Assembly: GCA_029834535.1 (NCBI GenBank)
Contig: JAQMWT010000390.1
Span: 62,001-126,000, forward strand
Origin: Chrysophaeum taylorii
Taxonomy: Eukaryota > Sar > Pelagophyceae > Pelagomonadales > Pelagomonadaceae
DNA length: 64,000 nt
Direction of reading: 5' to 3'
Position 1 is the first letter of the stretch, and each line of letters begins with the position of its first letter. A model generated the notes under the pieces. The model searched no databases. It had not been told where the DNA came from and saw only the letters and a list, made by a program, of their open reading frames with translations. This document shows, piece by piece, positions 29,101-39,537 of this stretch. A program made the position numbers and the translations under genes.

Positions 29101-32100
29101 ACTCCGCCTCTCGAGCGGCCTGCAGCACGCGCTGCTCCAGTACCACAACTACGTCTGGACGCGCCAGAAGGGCGTCGAAGAGCCCACCGTCCTCGCGACG
29201 CTCCCGACGCCCCTGCGCCGCGCTGTTCTCAACCAGACGATCGGCCTCGCCTTTTCGGCCGCGCCCTTCTTCTCCGCGCGCGTCGGCGTCGAGGCCGTCG
29301 CCCGCGAGGAGCTCGTCTCCCGCCTCGACCCCCGCATCTTCCTGCCGGGCGACGTCATACTCGCCGAGTCTGACCTCAGCCGCCTCTCCTTGTTTCTCAT
29401 CGAGCGCGGCAGCGTCGACCTCTACGCGGCCAAGGCTGGCCTCAAGGCCCTCGAGGACGCGCGCAAGCAACTCGTCGCGCAGATCGATCTCAAGGCCCAC
29501 GAGATCGCGCACTTGGACCCCGACGACGATCTGGATCTGAACGACGACGACGATCTGAACAAACAAATGAACGACGACGATCTGAACGACGAAATGAACG
29601 AGAACGATCTGACCGCGCGAGTCTCCAAGCGCGGCAGCAGCAGAATGTTGCCGACCGGCTCTCCTCCCTTCTTTCCTCCTCCGGACACGGCCTCGTCCCC
29701 GATGCTCCTCGAGCCCGAAGCGACGACGACGACGCAACAAAATATCCCGGTCGCGGAGTGCGCGACCGGCGGCGCCGCCGCTGCTGGTAACGGCGAGGAT
29801 GATGGTGAAAGGAGCAACCCACACGAGGCGAGGCGGCGGCGGCGGCGGCCCAGAGAGAAGCGACGGTCCTCGACGAGCCGGGTCGACGACATCGCGGAGA
29901 TGATGCGCGTCAAGCAGCAGCAGCAGCAGAAGTCGAGTTCGACGACGAGCAAGCGGAATTCGGTCGACATCGACGAGGAGCCGCCGATCAACAGGTCCAC
30001 CACCACCACCACCACCACCGGGAGCGGGCGATGTCTTGTCCGGAAGAAGAGCCGGACAAAAAAATTGCCCTTGTTGCGCAAAATGAGCTGCGAGCTCAAG
30101 GTGACGATCCGAACGAACGACGACCAGACGCCAGAGAAGATCGTACCGCGACGGGCTTCTTCGTCGCGCCGCGGATTGATTGTTGGTCCGATTGAACCAG
30201 CACGGATGATGGAATCATTGGGGCCTTCGACGCCGCACGTGCGTCGGATGTTGTCGCGACGACGGAGAATACGGCTGTCGACGAAGCTCGAGCACATCAA
30301 GAGGCCCGACCTCGCGGAACGGCCCGTGCTCAAGGCGCTCTGCGAGCCCGTGATGCGACGGCACGCGGGCGACTACTTTGGCGCCGAGTGCCTCCTCGAG
30401 ACCAACCAGGGCAACAACGAGAGGAGCATCGGCCCCCACTGGGCGACGGCGTTGGACTTTGCGGCGACGGTCGTCCAAGAGAAGCGAAAATCAAAAAGTC
30501 AAAAAAATGCGCGAGTCGACGACGCCGCCGCTCCCGTTTCCCTTCTCATGAAGGCGGTGCAGGAAGAGAAACGTAAGTCGGACATCCAGGCGTACATGAA
30601 GCTCGCCCCAAAGATGTCGACGGTGGCGTCGACCTACACGGACTGCTACGAGCTGAGCCGATCGCAGTTCTTCGAGGTACTCCAGGGCTTTCCTTCGAGC
30701 GCGGCCGTCATCCGCGAGGAGCTCCGGTCCCAGTGTCGCGCCGAACACCGCCGCGTCCGCGCGATCCTCGCGAATATCGCCAAGCTTCACTTTTCGTCGC
30801 ACAACGGTAGTCTCCACTCCAAGCACGCCGATCGGACTAGCGACTGTTTCACCTTTGCGACGGCCAGCGAGGACGAGGTCTGCAAGCTGGCGATATGTCC
30901 CGAAACTATATCTTCGCTCTGGTCGTCATCGAACAACAACCCGTCGAGCGCGACTCCTTCCTCGGCGCGGAATCGCAACGCTGGAGGGTCCCAGGAATGG
31001 CCCATCTTCGGGACGACCCCGCGCAGGACGACCACCCCTCGCAAGCGCAGCAGCAAAAAAAAAGTTTTTTGCGGCCGACGGCTCGATAAGTGGTTGAGTC
31101 GCTGCATCGTTGGCTGTTGGCGGTGGTGCTTTTCGTCCTTTTCGTCGTCGTCGTCCGAGGACGGCAGCCCCTCCCCCGCCGCGGGCTCATCGTCCTCGCT
31201 TGGAGGAGGAGGAGGAGGAGGAGGGGGAGGGAATAATGCCTCCTCGTCTGCCCGGCGGTACTCGCGAACGAGCACCAAGGACGCAGCCGTCATCAACGCC
31301 ATGATGCGGCCCGACCCAATCGCGCACGAGCGCGGGTGCAAGGGGTGGCTCCGACGTCTGCAATTCCGGATACGTCGCGCCGTCTGCGACCCCGAGTCTC
31401 GCGGGGCCGTGACTTGGTCGGGCGCGATGGTCGGCGTGGTGTTGTATCACGCTTTCTCGACGCCCGTGCACGTTGCGTTCATGACGAGAGCCTGGCACCG
31501 GTACGCCCTCGACTGGGCGTTCGACGTGCTGGCGGCCTGCGACGCCGTGGTCGTCACCTTTTACCTCGGATTCATCAGGAACGGCCGGTTGGTCGTCGAC
31601 CCGCGACTCATCTACGAGCGACAAAGACAATCTGGCGACCTCTGGTTCAATCTGGCGGTGTGCTTTCCGTACGAGGTCGCCGCCGCGGGCGCGCCCCTGC
31701 CCTGGCGCCGCGCCGCGGTCGCTTTTTCGCGGCTCCCAAAAATGGCACGCCTCTTCCGGTTGCACAAAATCGCGTACGCGGCGAGGTCGCTGTTCGAAAC
31801 GGTCGAGGCACGCGTCGGGAGCCGCGCCGCAACCCTCGTGCGGCTCCTGGGCGCGGTGGTCCTCATGTCGCACATGGCCGCCTGCTCATTTTTCGCGCTC
31901 GCGCGGTACCACCGGTCCGACCGCGCCGAAAAATCGAGGTGGCGGTGTACGTGGGTGCAGTCGCAGATCGACCTCGGCTTCTTGCGGCAAAATTCGGGCT
32001 TTGGTGTCGAGGACCAGCCGCGCCAATACCTCCGCGCCCTCAACTGGGCGCTTCCGACCCTCGTCGTCGTCGTGATCGGCGACGTCACGCCGGCCTCCTG

Positions 32101-34681
32101 CGCCGAGACGATCTACTGCTTTTGCTGCATCGCCCTCGGGATGACGGTCAACGCGATGATCATCGGCCAGGTCGTCGCCGCGGTCGCCAACTCGGACGCC
32201 TCCTCGACCGATCTCCAGATGCGGGCCGACCGCCTCGAAAAGTTCATGCAGCTTCACAGAGTCCCGCTCGCGCTCCGATGTCGCATCAACGTCTTTATGA
32301 GCTCGCTCCGCGTGACGAAGGACATCAAGGACGCCGTCACGGGAACTAACTCGAACAAATCGCTCGCGCACTCGGTGCTCCCGCACACCCTCTGCGCCCG
32401 GGTGTGCGCCGCCATCCGCCTTCCCGTCCTCGAGCGGTGTCCGATCTTCGAGCCGTGCAGCGAAGTCTTAAAGCGCGCCATCGCGCTCCACCTCGTCCCC
32501 GAGACGTACTCGACGGGCGATCTCGTCGTCCAGTGCGGCGACCGCGGGGAGTCCATGTTCTTTCTGATCAAGGGCACGGCCGAGGTCATCGCCGAGAACG
32601 GGACGACCGTCTACGCGACGCTCAAGCCCGAGTCATTCTTCGGGGAAGGCGCGCTCTTCTCCAAGACGATTCGCCGCGTGGCGACCATCCGGTGCACGGG
32701 TTTCATGGAAACGTTGCGTCTCGCGAGGTACGACGTCCAGACCCAGCTCAAGGCATTTTGCTTCGACCCCGCCTTGCTAGAGACCAAGTTCAACCTCATC
32801 ACCCGGAGAAACCACGAGCGCAACCAAGCGCTTCAAGAAAATCTCCGCAACGCCCGCGATCCCAATCACCGTCTCTACAAGCTGGTCGGCTTGGACGGCG
32901 GCGCTAGCAATAACGACGGCGAGGAGGAGGGGGGGGGGCTTAGTCTTGGTGCTGCCGCTGCTGTTGCCACCGCGGCGCAGCAGGCGCAGGGCGGCGACGA
33001 CTTTGACGACGACGACTTTGACGACGACGACGATAGCAAAAAAAACGCGCGATTGCCCTTGTCGGGTGCCGAGGACGACGCGCGCGCGAGGGCCGCGTGG
33101 CATCTCGCGTCGATCGTGCTGACCTTGTACAGCGCGACGGCCATCCCGTACCGCGCGTGCTTCACCCTCCCCGACGACATCGGATTGCGGAACACGTACC
33201 TCGCCTTTGATTACGCGTGCGACCTCTTCTTCGTCGCCTCGATTTTCGTCCGGATCCACCTCCGGCTCTACACCTCAAAGTGGAAGTGGCGCCTCGTGAC
33301 TGATCTCGCGGCAGAGCTGCCGCTCGAGCTCCCCGTATCGCACCACCGCACCACGCTCGGCCTCAGCCTCAGACTGAACCGGCTCCTGCGCCTCTGGAGA
33401 CTCAAAGCGTACGCGACGCAACTCCTCGCCTTCGCTTCCCTCCGATGTGGCGCGCGCCTCTCGGCCGCAGAAACGGCCCTCGCGACGGTCGCGATCAGCT
33501 ACCTCGTGTGCAACCACTGGTACGCCTGCATGTGGTTCGCGATCCACAGGTACCTCGAGCAACGGTCCAAGGCGACGTGGGCCTCGGCCGACTCGGTAGC
33601 CGTCCGACGGGGCGCGTCCTTCGACGACGACGATGGAGCCTCGATTTGCCGCGTCGCCGTCCTCGACTGCTACGGCCGCGCCTTTCACATGGTCATCACC
33701 ACCATCTCCAGCGTCGGCTACGGCGACATCAAGCCCCAGACTCCCCTCGAAACGGTCTGGCAGCTCGTCGTCGTCACCTCGGGGGCGTGCTTGTTCGCTT
33801 CCTTGATTGGTGCCTTCACGCTCTGGCTCGAAGAGATCGACACCGAAGGCGCCTCCGCCTTCAACGCTAAGCTCCAAAAGTACGAAGCCTACATGCGCAA
33901 AGCTAACTTCCCGACGCCCCTCCGCCTCGCCGTCGTCGCCAACCACCGCCATCGCTTCGAACGCCTCTCGTGCATCGACGTATCGGCCATCGCCGGCGAG
34001 CTCACCGCGCCGCTTCGCATGGACCTCGCTTACTTCTTGCATCGGGACGCCTTCGACAAAATCCGTGTTCTCCGGGGCCTCCCGATGTCCACCGCGCGTC
34101 GACTCGCCGACGTCCTCAACACCGAAATCTGGTTCCGCGGAGACAACGTCTACGCGGTTGGCGAGATCGGTTTTGACTTGTACTGTATATTTCGCGGCGC
34201 CGTCTCCCTCGTCCCCCCCGCCGACGTCTCCCTCCTCGACGCCCACGCCCGCGAGACCTTGTTGTCCGTCGGGACCAACGACGAAGACCCCGAAGACGAT
34301 CCTCCGATCCCCCTCCTCGACCGAGCCTCCCTCCAAAGACGAACCCCGCACCACCGAGACGACGACGACCACCAGGCGAGCAAAAAATCGCGGACCGACG
34401 AGGAGGGTCTCCTCAACCTCAAAACGTTCTCCGTCGCTCGACACCCCAGCGCCTACAGGCTCGTTTCGGGAATTTTGTACCAGGGCGACCACTTTGGCGA
34501 GTATTGCCTCCAGTCAGACTCGGGCGTCCGCACCGAGACGGCCTCCGCCATCACGACCCTCGAGTTGTATACGGTATCGCGCCGCGACCTCGAGCAGCAA
34601 GTTCTGCGCTTCGAGTCGGACGCGGTCCTGGCACACCTCAACGACGCGCTCCAAATCCACAGCTCGATGCCCTCCGACTAG
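26101..34681 (+). CDS. Four-repeat cyclic-nucleotide-gated-type cation channel (CNGK-like)
   Basis: About 2842 codons in two exons: 26101-26284 and 26337-34681, joined in frame across a 52-bp GT-AG intron that splits the first voltage-sensor domain between S1 and S2. Four homologous units each have S1-S6 and a C-linker/cNBD. Pore motifs (residue numbers from the Met at 26363): repeat I TTGFGD near 164-169, repeat II STVGYGD near 848-854, repeat III VVVVIGD near 1901-1907 (no G-Y-G), repeat IV SSVGYGD near 2449-2455. Arg-rich S4 helices are clear in I, III and IV. cNBD cassettes: III is canonical (FFGEGALFSKTIRRVAT); IV is close (FGEYCLQSDSGVRTETA); I lacks the Arg; II is interrupted by about 320 low-complexity residues. 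The architecture matches CNGK channels (sea urchin sperm, fish, some protists). It is a plasma or ciliary membrane channel gated by cGMP or cAMP, by inference. Confidence 0.9.
26285..26336 (+). other. 52-bp spliceosomal intron in the channel gene
   Basis: Donor GTACGTG, acceptor GTCGTTCAG. Removal joins ...EHYSFG to AKYLAWW in frame and restores a continuous S1-S2 segment. A stop in the read-through frame supports splicing. Confidence 0.85.
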
Positions 34682-35685
34682 AGATAGTTACTTTTTTCGA
34701 CCACTACCATCCCCCTTTTTCTCTTCTCTCGCGACGAGGTGGTGGCCTTCTTTCGGGTTGTGGTACGAGCCACACAGAAGATTGGGACCTCGCCCCTTCG
34801 AATTTCTCGGTTCGGTCTCGCTCGGGACTCGTAAGCTGCGCCAGCCAAAAACCGCAGCAGCAGCCTGTGAAAAAATCGAGCTTACCTTGAAGCGCGTTGA
34901 ACCACCCACCCCCCTTCTCTTAATTTTAAGGTAGTGAGTGGCCCGCGCCAACTTGGTCGCGCCTGCCTCGCCTCGCGGGGGGCTCTCTTTGGTCACCACA
35001 GTCAACCGGACGTTGGGTCATTATTGAAACGTCGCATGGACTAAATTAACTACTACTCCCTGGTGTACGACGTTCCCAGATCTGCGTGCTCTCTTTCCAG
35101 TTGTTGGTGACGCGGGCGAATGAATGGCCGTGTTGTTTGTCGGCAAGGTTTTTTTGTGGCCTCACTTGCGACTATCGAATTCCCGTCAAGGCTCTTGTTG
35201 GCTCTCCGAACTCTCGAAATTATGTTGCGCTCGCTGGCTGGCTACGAGACCCATCAGATGTCGCGTCGCATCATGCGCGGAAGTCGACTTTTCCGCGGTG
35301 AATAAATAGCAAGCAATCTTTTCGGCAGAGTTTCGTCGCGCCTGTGTTTTTTTTCCAACAAAACTCTCTGCCACCACGCGTATAGGAGTCGACCTTTAAA
35401 AATAACCCTCGTTTTGAAACCGCCCCAAAATGTAATGTGCTGCACGCCGCCCCGATCATCTTCATCATCAGTGGGCATTCCGCCCTGGAAACCGACTGCG
35501 GCGACGCCTCAGAGAAACCGACTCGACTCGACTCGACTCGACTCGACTCGACTCCCAGGTGGTGGTGGTGGTCGGGCACACACTCCCGAGGGTGGCCGAG
35601 GAAGGTGGCCGCGCACACAGACCCCTGGTGCACTCATTCATCACCCCCGTGCCGAAAGGAGGGTGGGTCCATATATACCAGGAAG
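34682..35685. other. 1-kb region between convergent genes
   Basis: Lies between the stop of the channel gene and the stop of the LtrA-like gene. No gene seen. A (CGACT)n pentanucleotide array occupies 35518-35553. Confidence 0.7.
35518..35553. repeat. (CGACT)n microsatellite
   Basis: Seven perfect CGACT units. Confidence 0.95.
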
Positions 35686-38193
35686 CTAATGATGGTCGTC
35701 CGCGGCCTTATTGACGAGGAGCTGGCCGAAGACGACGAGGAGGGTGAGGACAGTGAGGTAGAGGACGGGTGCGAGATTTTGGTGCGTTCTTTCGAAGAGG
35801 TGCGAGGCGAAGACGGCGGGGAGGGCTGTGGCGACGGACGCGACGGCGGTGAGCTTGGCTTTGAAGTAATGGGCGTGCATGTGTCTGGGTTTGTGGGTGA
35901 GTTTTGTTAAGGTGAGAGAGAAATAGAGCATCGCCGCCGCCAAGAGGAGAACTCGGACCGCAGCTATGGCCGTGGGCCGTCCGTTTCCAGCTCGCGGAAT
36001 GAGTATCGAGGTGGCTCCGCCAACGTACGAGATCGCGAGCAACATAAACGGGTAAAGCGTGAGGAAAGCAGAGGCGCGTAGCTTGGATATGCGGACGGCG
36101 TGGTGCTCGTGGGTCGGCGCGTCGCTGTCGAAGAGCAACATCTTCAAGAGCACTGCCATGATGCCGGCGCAGGCGTCTCCCGCGACGACGAGAGAAGGAT
36201 GCGGGTAGTCGTTTGGGTAGAAAGCGTTGGGGACGATGATCCCGACGCCGAGGACTTCCATGAAGAGTCCTTGATAGCGGGAAATGACGTACTCGATGTT
36301 GAGAGGTATGTCGTAGCCCGGGACATCTCGGACGAGAAGACGCATGAGAGCGACGAGACCAGCGTCGGTCAAGAGAACGACCAAAGAAAAGACGACCAAA
36401 ACCGCGAGCCTAAGAATACGTCGCCGCGCGAACCCTGCCCCCACCGAAAATGCCGCCATCGCGATTGATATGGCGAGGAAGGTGGCCGATAAAGGTCTCG
36501 CCCGCGGGAGACGCCAGACGATACGCCCCCAGAAACCGATCGCGAGCCACCCGAAGATCAACGAGTTCGCAATCTGGAAAAGAACGCCGGCGTCGAAGCA
36601 GCGTCGACCGGGATTGGCCGACAGACCCTCTAGCAGCAAGAGGAGCAAGAACTGGTAGGTGGACCACAAGACGGCGTGGGCCGCATCGTCGTCGTTGAAG
36701 CGCGCGGCGTAGCGCATTGTCATCGCGAGGCCCGCCCACAACGAGACGAACTGGAGAGCGTAAAGACTGAAGTCTCTCGTGCGTTCAAGGTGCGCGTTCA
36801 GGGACCAGACGCCGACGGCGACGAGAACCGTGAAGAAATGCTCGTGGGAGCTCACGCGGTCGCCGATCCGCCCGTCGACGCGGTCCCAGTCCTTGAGGAG
36901 GCGCGGCGGTTTCCACGAATGCAGCGCTGCCCCTCGGCGGTGAGCGAGCAGGAGTGCCAACTGCACGGCGGCGGTCCAGATCGCCGCCCCCAAGGGTGAC
37001 GCGGTGGCGGGCCAGAAGAAGGTGACCGCAAAACACGCTGTCAAAACAGCCTTGATGACCAGGTCTCTCATCACCACAACGTGGTCGCACGCGGTAGTAA
37101 CCCCCAGCACCGGCGTCAACACGAGCGTCGCCCACGTGAGGCAAGGCCCGACGGTCAGGAGTTTCCGGGTAAAATACGTCGCCGTCGGCTGTTCTTCGGC
37201 CGCGTCGTGCACCGCAGAAACGTACCCGACGCCGGTGAAGGCGATCCCCAACAACGACAACGGAAATCCCATCAAAAACAAGCGCGAGGTAAACCGCGAG
37301 CGCTTGAGAGGGTGAATCCACCTCTCGCTCTCGCTGTACTGTTTCGCGTCGAAGAAGCTCAGTTTGAACAACAACGCGTACAAGCTTCCCGCGACGACGA
37401 CGAGCGCAGCCTTTCGGTGTGCCACAAAGATCGCGCCCTGGAGTCCCAGCGGAAACAGGAAACTGCACGCGATCATCATCATGTGCGTGCCCTCGTATCG
37501 AGCCGTCGTGTAGTCGAAGTCGCCGGGTATGTCTACCCGGCGTCGTCCGAAATCGTCGCCTCTCACCCTGTCCGCCAAGATGACCCACAGCTTAAAAATC
37601 GCGTGGACAAAATTGTCGAACCCCACGTTCACCCACAGCACGATTCTCGGGTTCAACGGCGCGCACAGCAGCAACCCGGCGTTGACGACCGACGCGACGC
37701 CGAAAAAAACGCCGTAGTATTTGGCTCTCTCAACGAACAAGGCGACCCGCGCGTACGCGACTGCCAAGCACAAGTGGAGCGTCGCGGCCGCGACGGAAAA
37801 CCACGGGTAGTGGTACAGGCCAGCAACCATAAACAGCAGGCAGAGCAGCACCAGCGCCCACAGACCCGAGTGGAACGCGTCGTAGTCGTTGAACCGGCCC
37901 GAGTACATTATGGAAGATATCAACGCGCCGTACACGACGAAAAAATGAAGCACGTATTCTTCGAGGTTGTGGTCCTCTAGCACGGTGTCGCGCATTCCGG
38001 CGATGCACATCGTAATTATCACAACCCACAGAATCTCTTCGGCTGTCACGCGTCCCGTCGCACGACCGCGCTGCCGGAGACTCTCCCAATCGATGCGAAG
38101 CCGCGGGGGAGCCACGCGCCACGGACCCTCGCTCAGGCTGTGCTCCCCGGCAACCAGCGGCGTCTCCTCCAACGTCTCCTTGTGCTCTTCCAT
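35686..38193 (-). CDS. Tandem-duplicated LtrA-type multi-pass membrane protein
   Basis: 835 codons from the ATG at 38193 (a TTG two codons earlier is not needed). The protein is almost entirely hydrophobic helices, about twenty, in two homologous halves. The repeats align at RFNDYDAFHSGLW (about residue 100) and RFNDDDAAHAVLW (about 500), at DYTTARYEGTHMMMIACSFLFPLG versus EYVISRYQGLFMEVLGVGIIVP, and at a YLPF-like region after each. This is the pattern of the bacterial low-temperature-requirement A (LtrA) family, normally one unit of about 380 residues. The substrate is unknown; LtrA was named from a Listeria cold-growth phenotype. An Arg- and Glu-rich cytosolic N-terminus precedes helix 1. 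Confidence 0.75.
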   Translation of the reverse strand: MEEHKETLEETPLVAGEHSLSEGPWRVAPPRLRIDWESLRQRGRATGRVTAEEILWVVIITMCIAGMRDTVLEDHNLEEYVLHFFVVYGALISSIMYSGRFNDYDAFHSGLWALVLLCLLFMVAGLYHYPWFSVAAATLHLCLAVAYARVALFVERAKYYGVFFGVASVVNAGLLLCAPLNPRIVLWVNVGFDNFVHAIFKLWVILADRVRGDDFGRRRVDIPGDFDYTTARYEGTHMMMIACSFLFPLGLQGAIFVAHRKAALVVVAGSLYALLFKLSFFDAKQYSESERWIHPLKRSRFTSRLFLMGFPLSLLGIAFTGVGYVSAVHDAAEEQPTATYFTRKLLTVGPCLTWATLVLTPVLGVTTACDHVVVMRDLVIKAVLTACFAVTFFWPATASPLGAAIWTAAVQLALLLAHRRGAALHSWKPPRLLKDWDRVDGRIGDRVSSHEHFFTVLVAVGVWSLNAHLERTRDFSLYALQFVSLWAGLAMTMRYAARFNDDDAAHAVLWSTYQFLLLLLLEGLSANPGRRCFDAGVLFQIANSLIFGWLAIGFWGRIVWRLPRARPLSATFLAISIAMAAFSVGAGFARRRILRLAVLVVFSLVVLLTDAGLVALMRLLVRDVPGYDIPLNIEYVISRYQGLFMEVLGVGIIVPNAFYPNDYPHPSLVVAGDACAGIMAVLLKMLLFDSDAPTHEHHAVRISKLRASAFLTLYPFMLLAISYVGGATSILIPRAGNGRPTAIAAVRVLLLAAAMLYFSLTLTKLTHKPRHMHAHYFKAKLTAVASVATALPAVFASHLFERTHQNLAPVLYLTVLTLLVVFGQLLVNKAADDHH

Positions 38194-39093
38194 TTTCAAC
38201 CATTACAACAACTCATTAACCCCTTCCTCTTCTTCTTCCTAAACCCTTTCTGATAAGGCTATATACTGTTTGGCCGGTCCTTCCGTCGTTAAGTTCCGAG
38301 TCTCTGCTTTCGCCCGCTCCTCTGCCTTTTTTAGTGACTTTGAGTTTGCTATAACTCCAACCCTCAAGTCAACGTCCTTCCCCTCTCACCCCAGCTCACC
38401 TTTCCGCTCGACGCTCCGACAGAGCTGCTTTCATTCTGTGCCCGCTCTGCCCTTTTTGAGAGCCTTTGGGTTAATGTTCCATAACAACCCCCGCCAATCT
38501 GAGCGCCCACGTACTCTCCTAATTCTAGGCGCTGCGGCAGAATGACGATGGAGGATGCTCGTGGGGGAGTAATAATCTCGTCGCCGAAACGTCGACGAAA
38601 TCTGCGACTCTCGGTCTTCTGCACACCAGCGGGCTCCGGCGGCACGTAGAACCAACCAGAAACTCGCCTCCTCTCGGGGCCACCAACTTTCACGTCATTT
38701 GCCTCCTTCAGCGCGGCCTTGCAATGGGTCAGGTTGACATCCAGCCCGTCGCGATATATATTCGCGACGGCCTCCTCGGTCTCTAGAATGTACTCCCTCG
38801 CTGCTGCTTACGAATAGCCTTCAGTCGCAAATAACCTTTCGAAAAAAAAAATGACGACAGAGACCGGGCCACAGCCCCTCCGATAAACATAACAGGCTCT
38901 CGCCCCCGAAATTGCCTCCGTGGCGGTGACCGAAATTACCGCGTGGTCTGTAGCGTCATGATGGGCGACGAACCCCTCCCTTTGAAGCGAGCCAAGACGC
39001 AAAAATTGACTTAGAGCGACGTGTGGTGCGGATGCTTGTCGACAAATGGACGAGGCCGACGACCTAGAGACGAAGCGCGGTTTGCTCTACTAA
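38194..39093. other. Upstream region of the LtrA-like gene and gene-free stretch
   Basis: A TATATA box (38259-38265 on this strand, TATATAG read on the minus strand) and CCTAAACCCT (38238-38247) lie 45-70 bp upstream of the LtrA-like ATG and are a likely core promoter. The stretch 38385-38510 partly resembles the 53.7-kb repeat (CTCACCCCAGCTCACCTTTCCGCTCGACGCTC-like order). No gene is supported. Confidence 0.4.
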
Positions 39094-39537
39094 ATGGTTG
39101 ACGCCGACGAGGAGTTGGGCTACAGTTTACTCGACGACGACACCATCTCGAAGGCCGGGCTCGACGCGCTGGCCCAGAGACGCATCACAACGCAGACCCA
39201 CCTCGTCGAAATCTCGAGACTCTTCGACAAGCGCCAGCACGGTGCTCATGATGGTACCCTCGGAGGGCTACGATCCGAAGATCAACGACAACGTCCGGTT
39301 GCCGAGTGGTGCGGTTGCAACCAAGGATGAGCTGATGGAATTTGTCGCCCTTGGCGCTCCGTCGATACGAGGGTCTCAAGCCCTTCGTGTGCGACTCTGC
39401 CGCTCAGGCCGGCAATCTCGAGGTCCTCGAGTTGGCTCACGGGTCTCTGTGGGACTACTTCACGTTCTCCTACGCAGCCCGCGGCGGCCATCTCGAGGTC
39501 CTCGAGTTAGCGCGTGCTGACGGGTGCACACGTGTGT
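39094..39537 (+). pseudogene. Ankyrin-like repeat protein remnant
   Basis: The start region (ATG 39094) reads DADEELGYSLLDDDTISKAG, then changes frame near 39240 and again near 39340. The last frame carries two short algal-type ankyrin repeats (AAQAGNLEVLELAH; AARGGHLEVLELARADGC) before a stop. Two frameshifts and only two surviving repeats indicate a decayed, truncated gene. Confidence 0.55.

Noticed and set aside
28043-29824. 593-codon minus-strand frame
   Set aside because: Antisense of channel repeat II, with no domain of its own.
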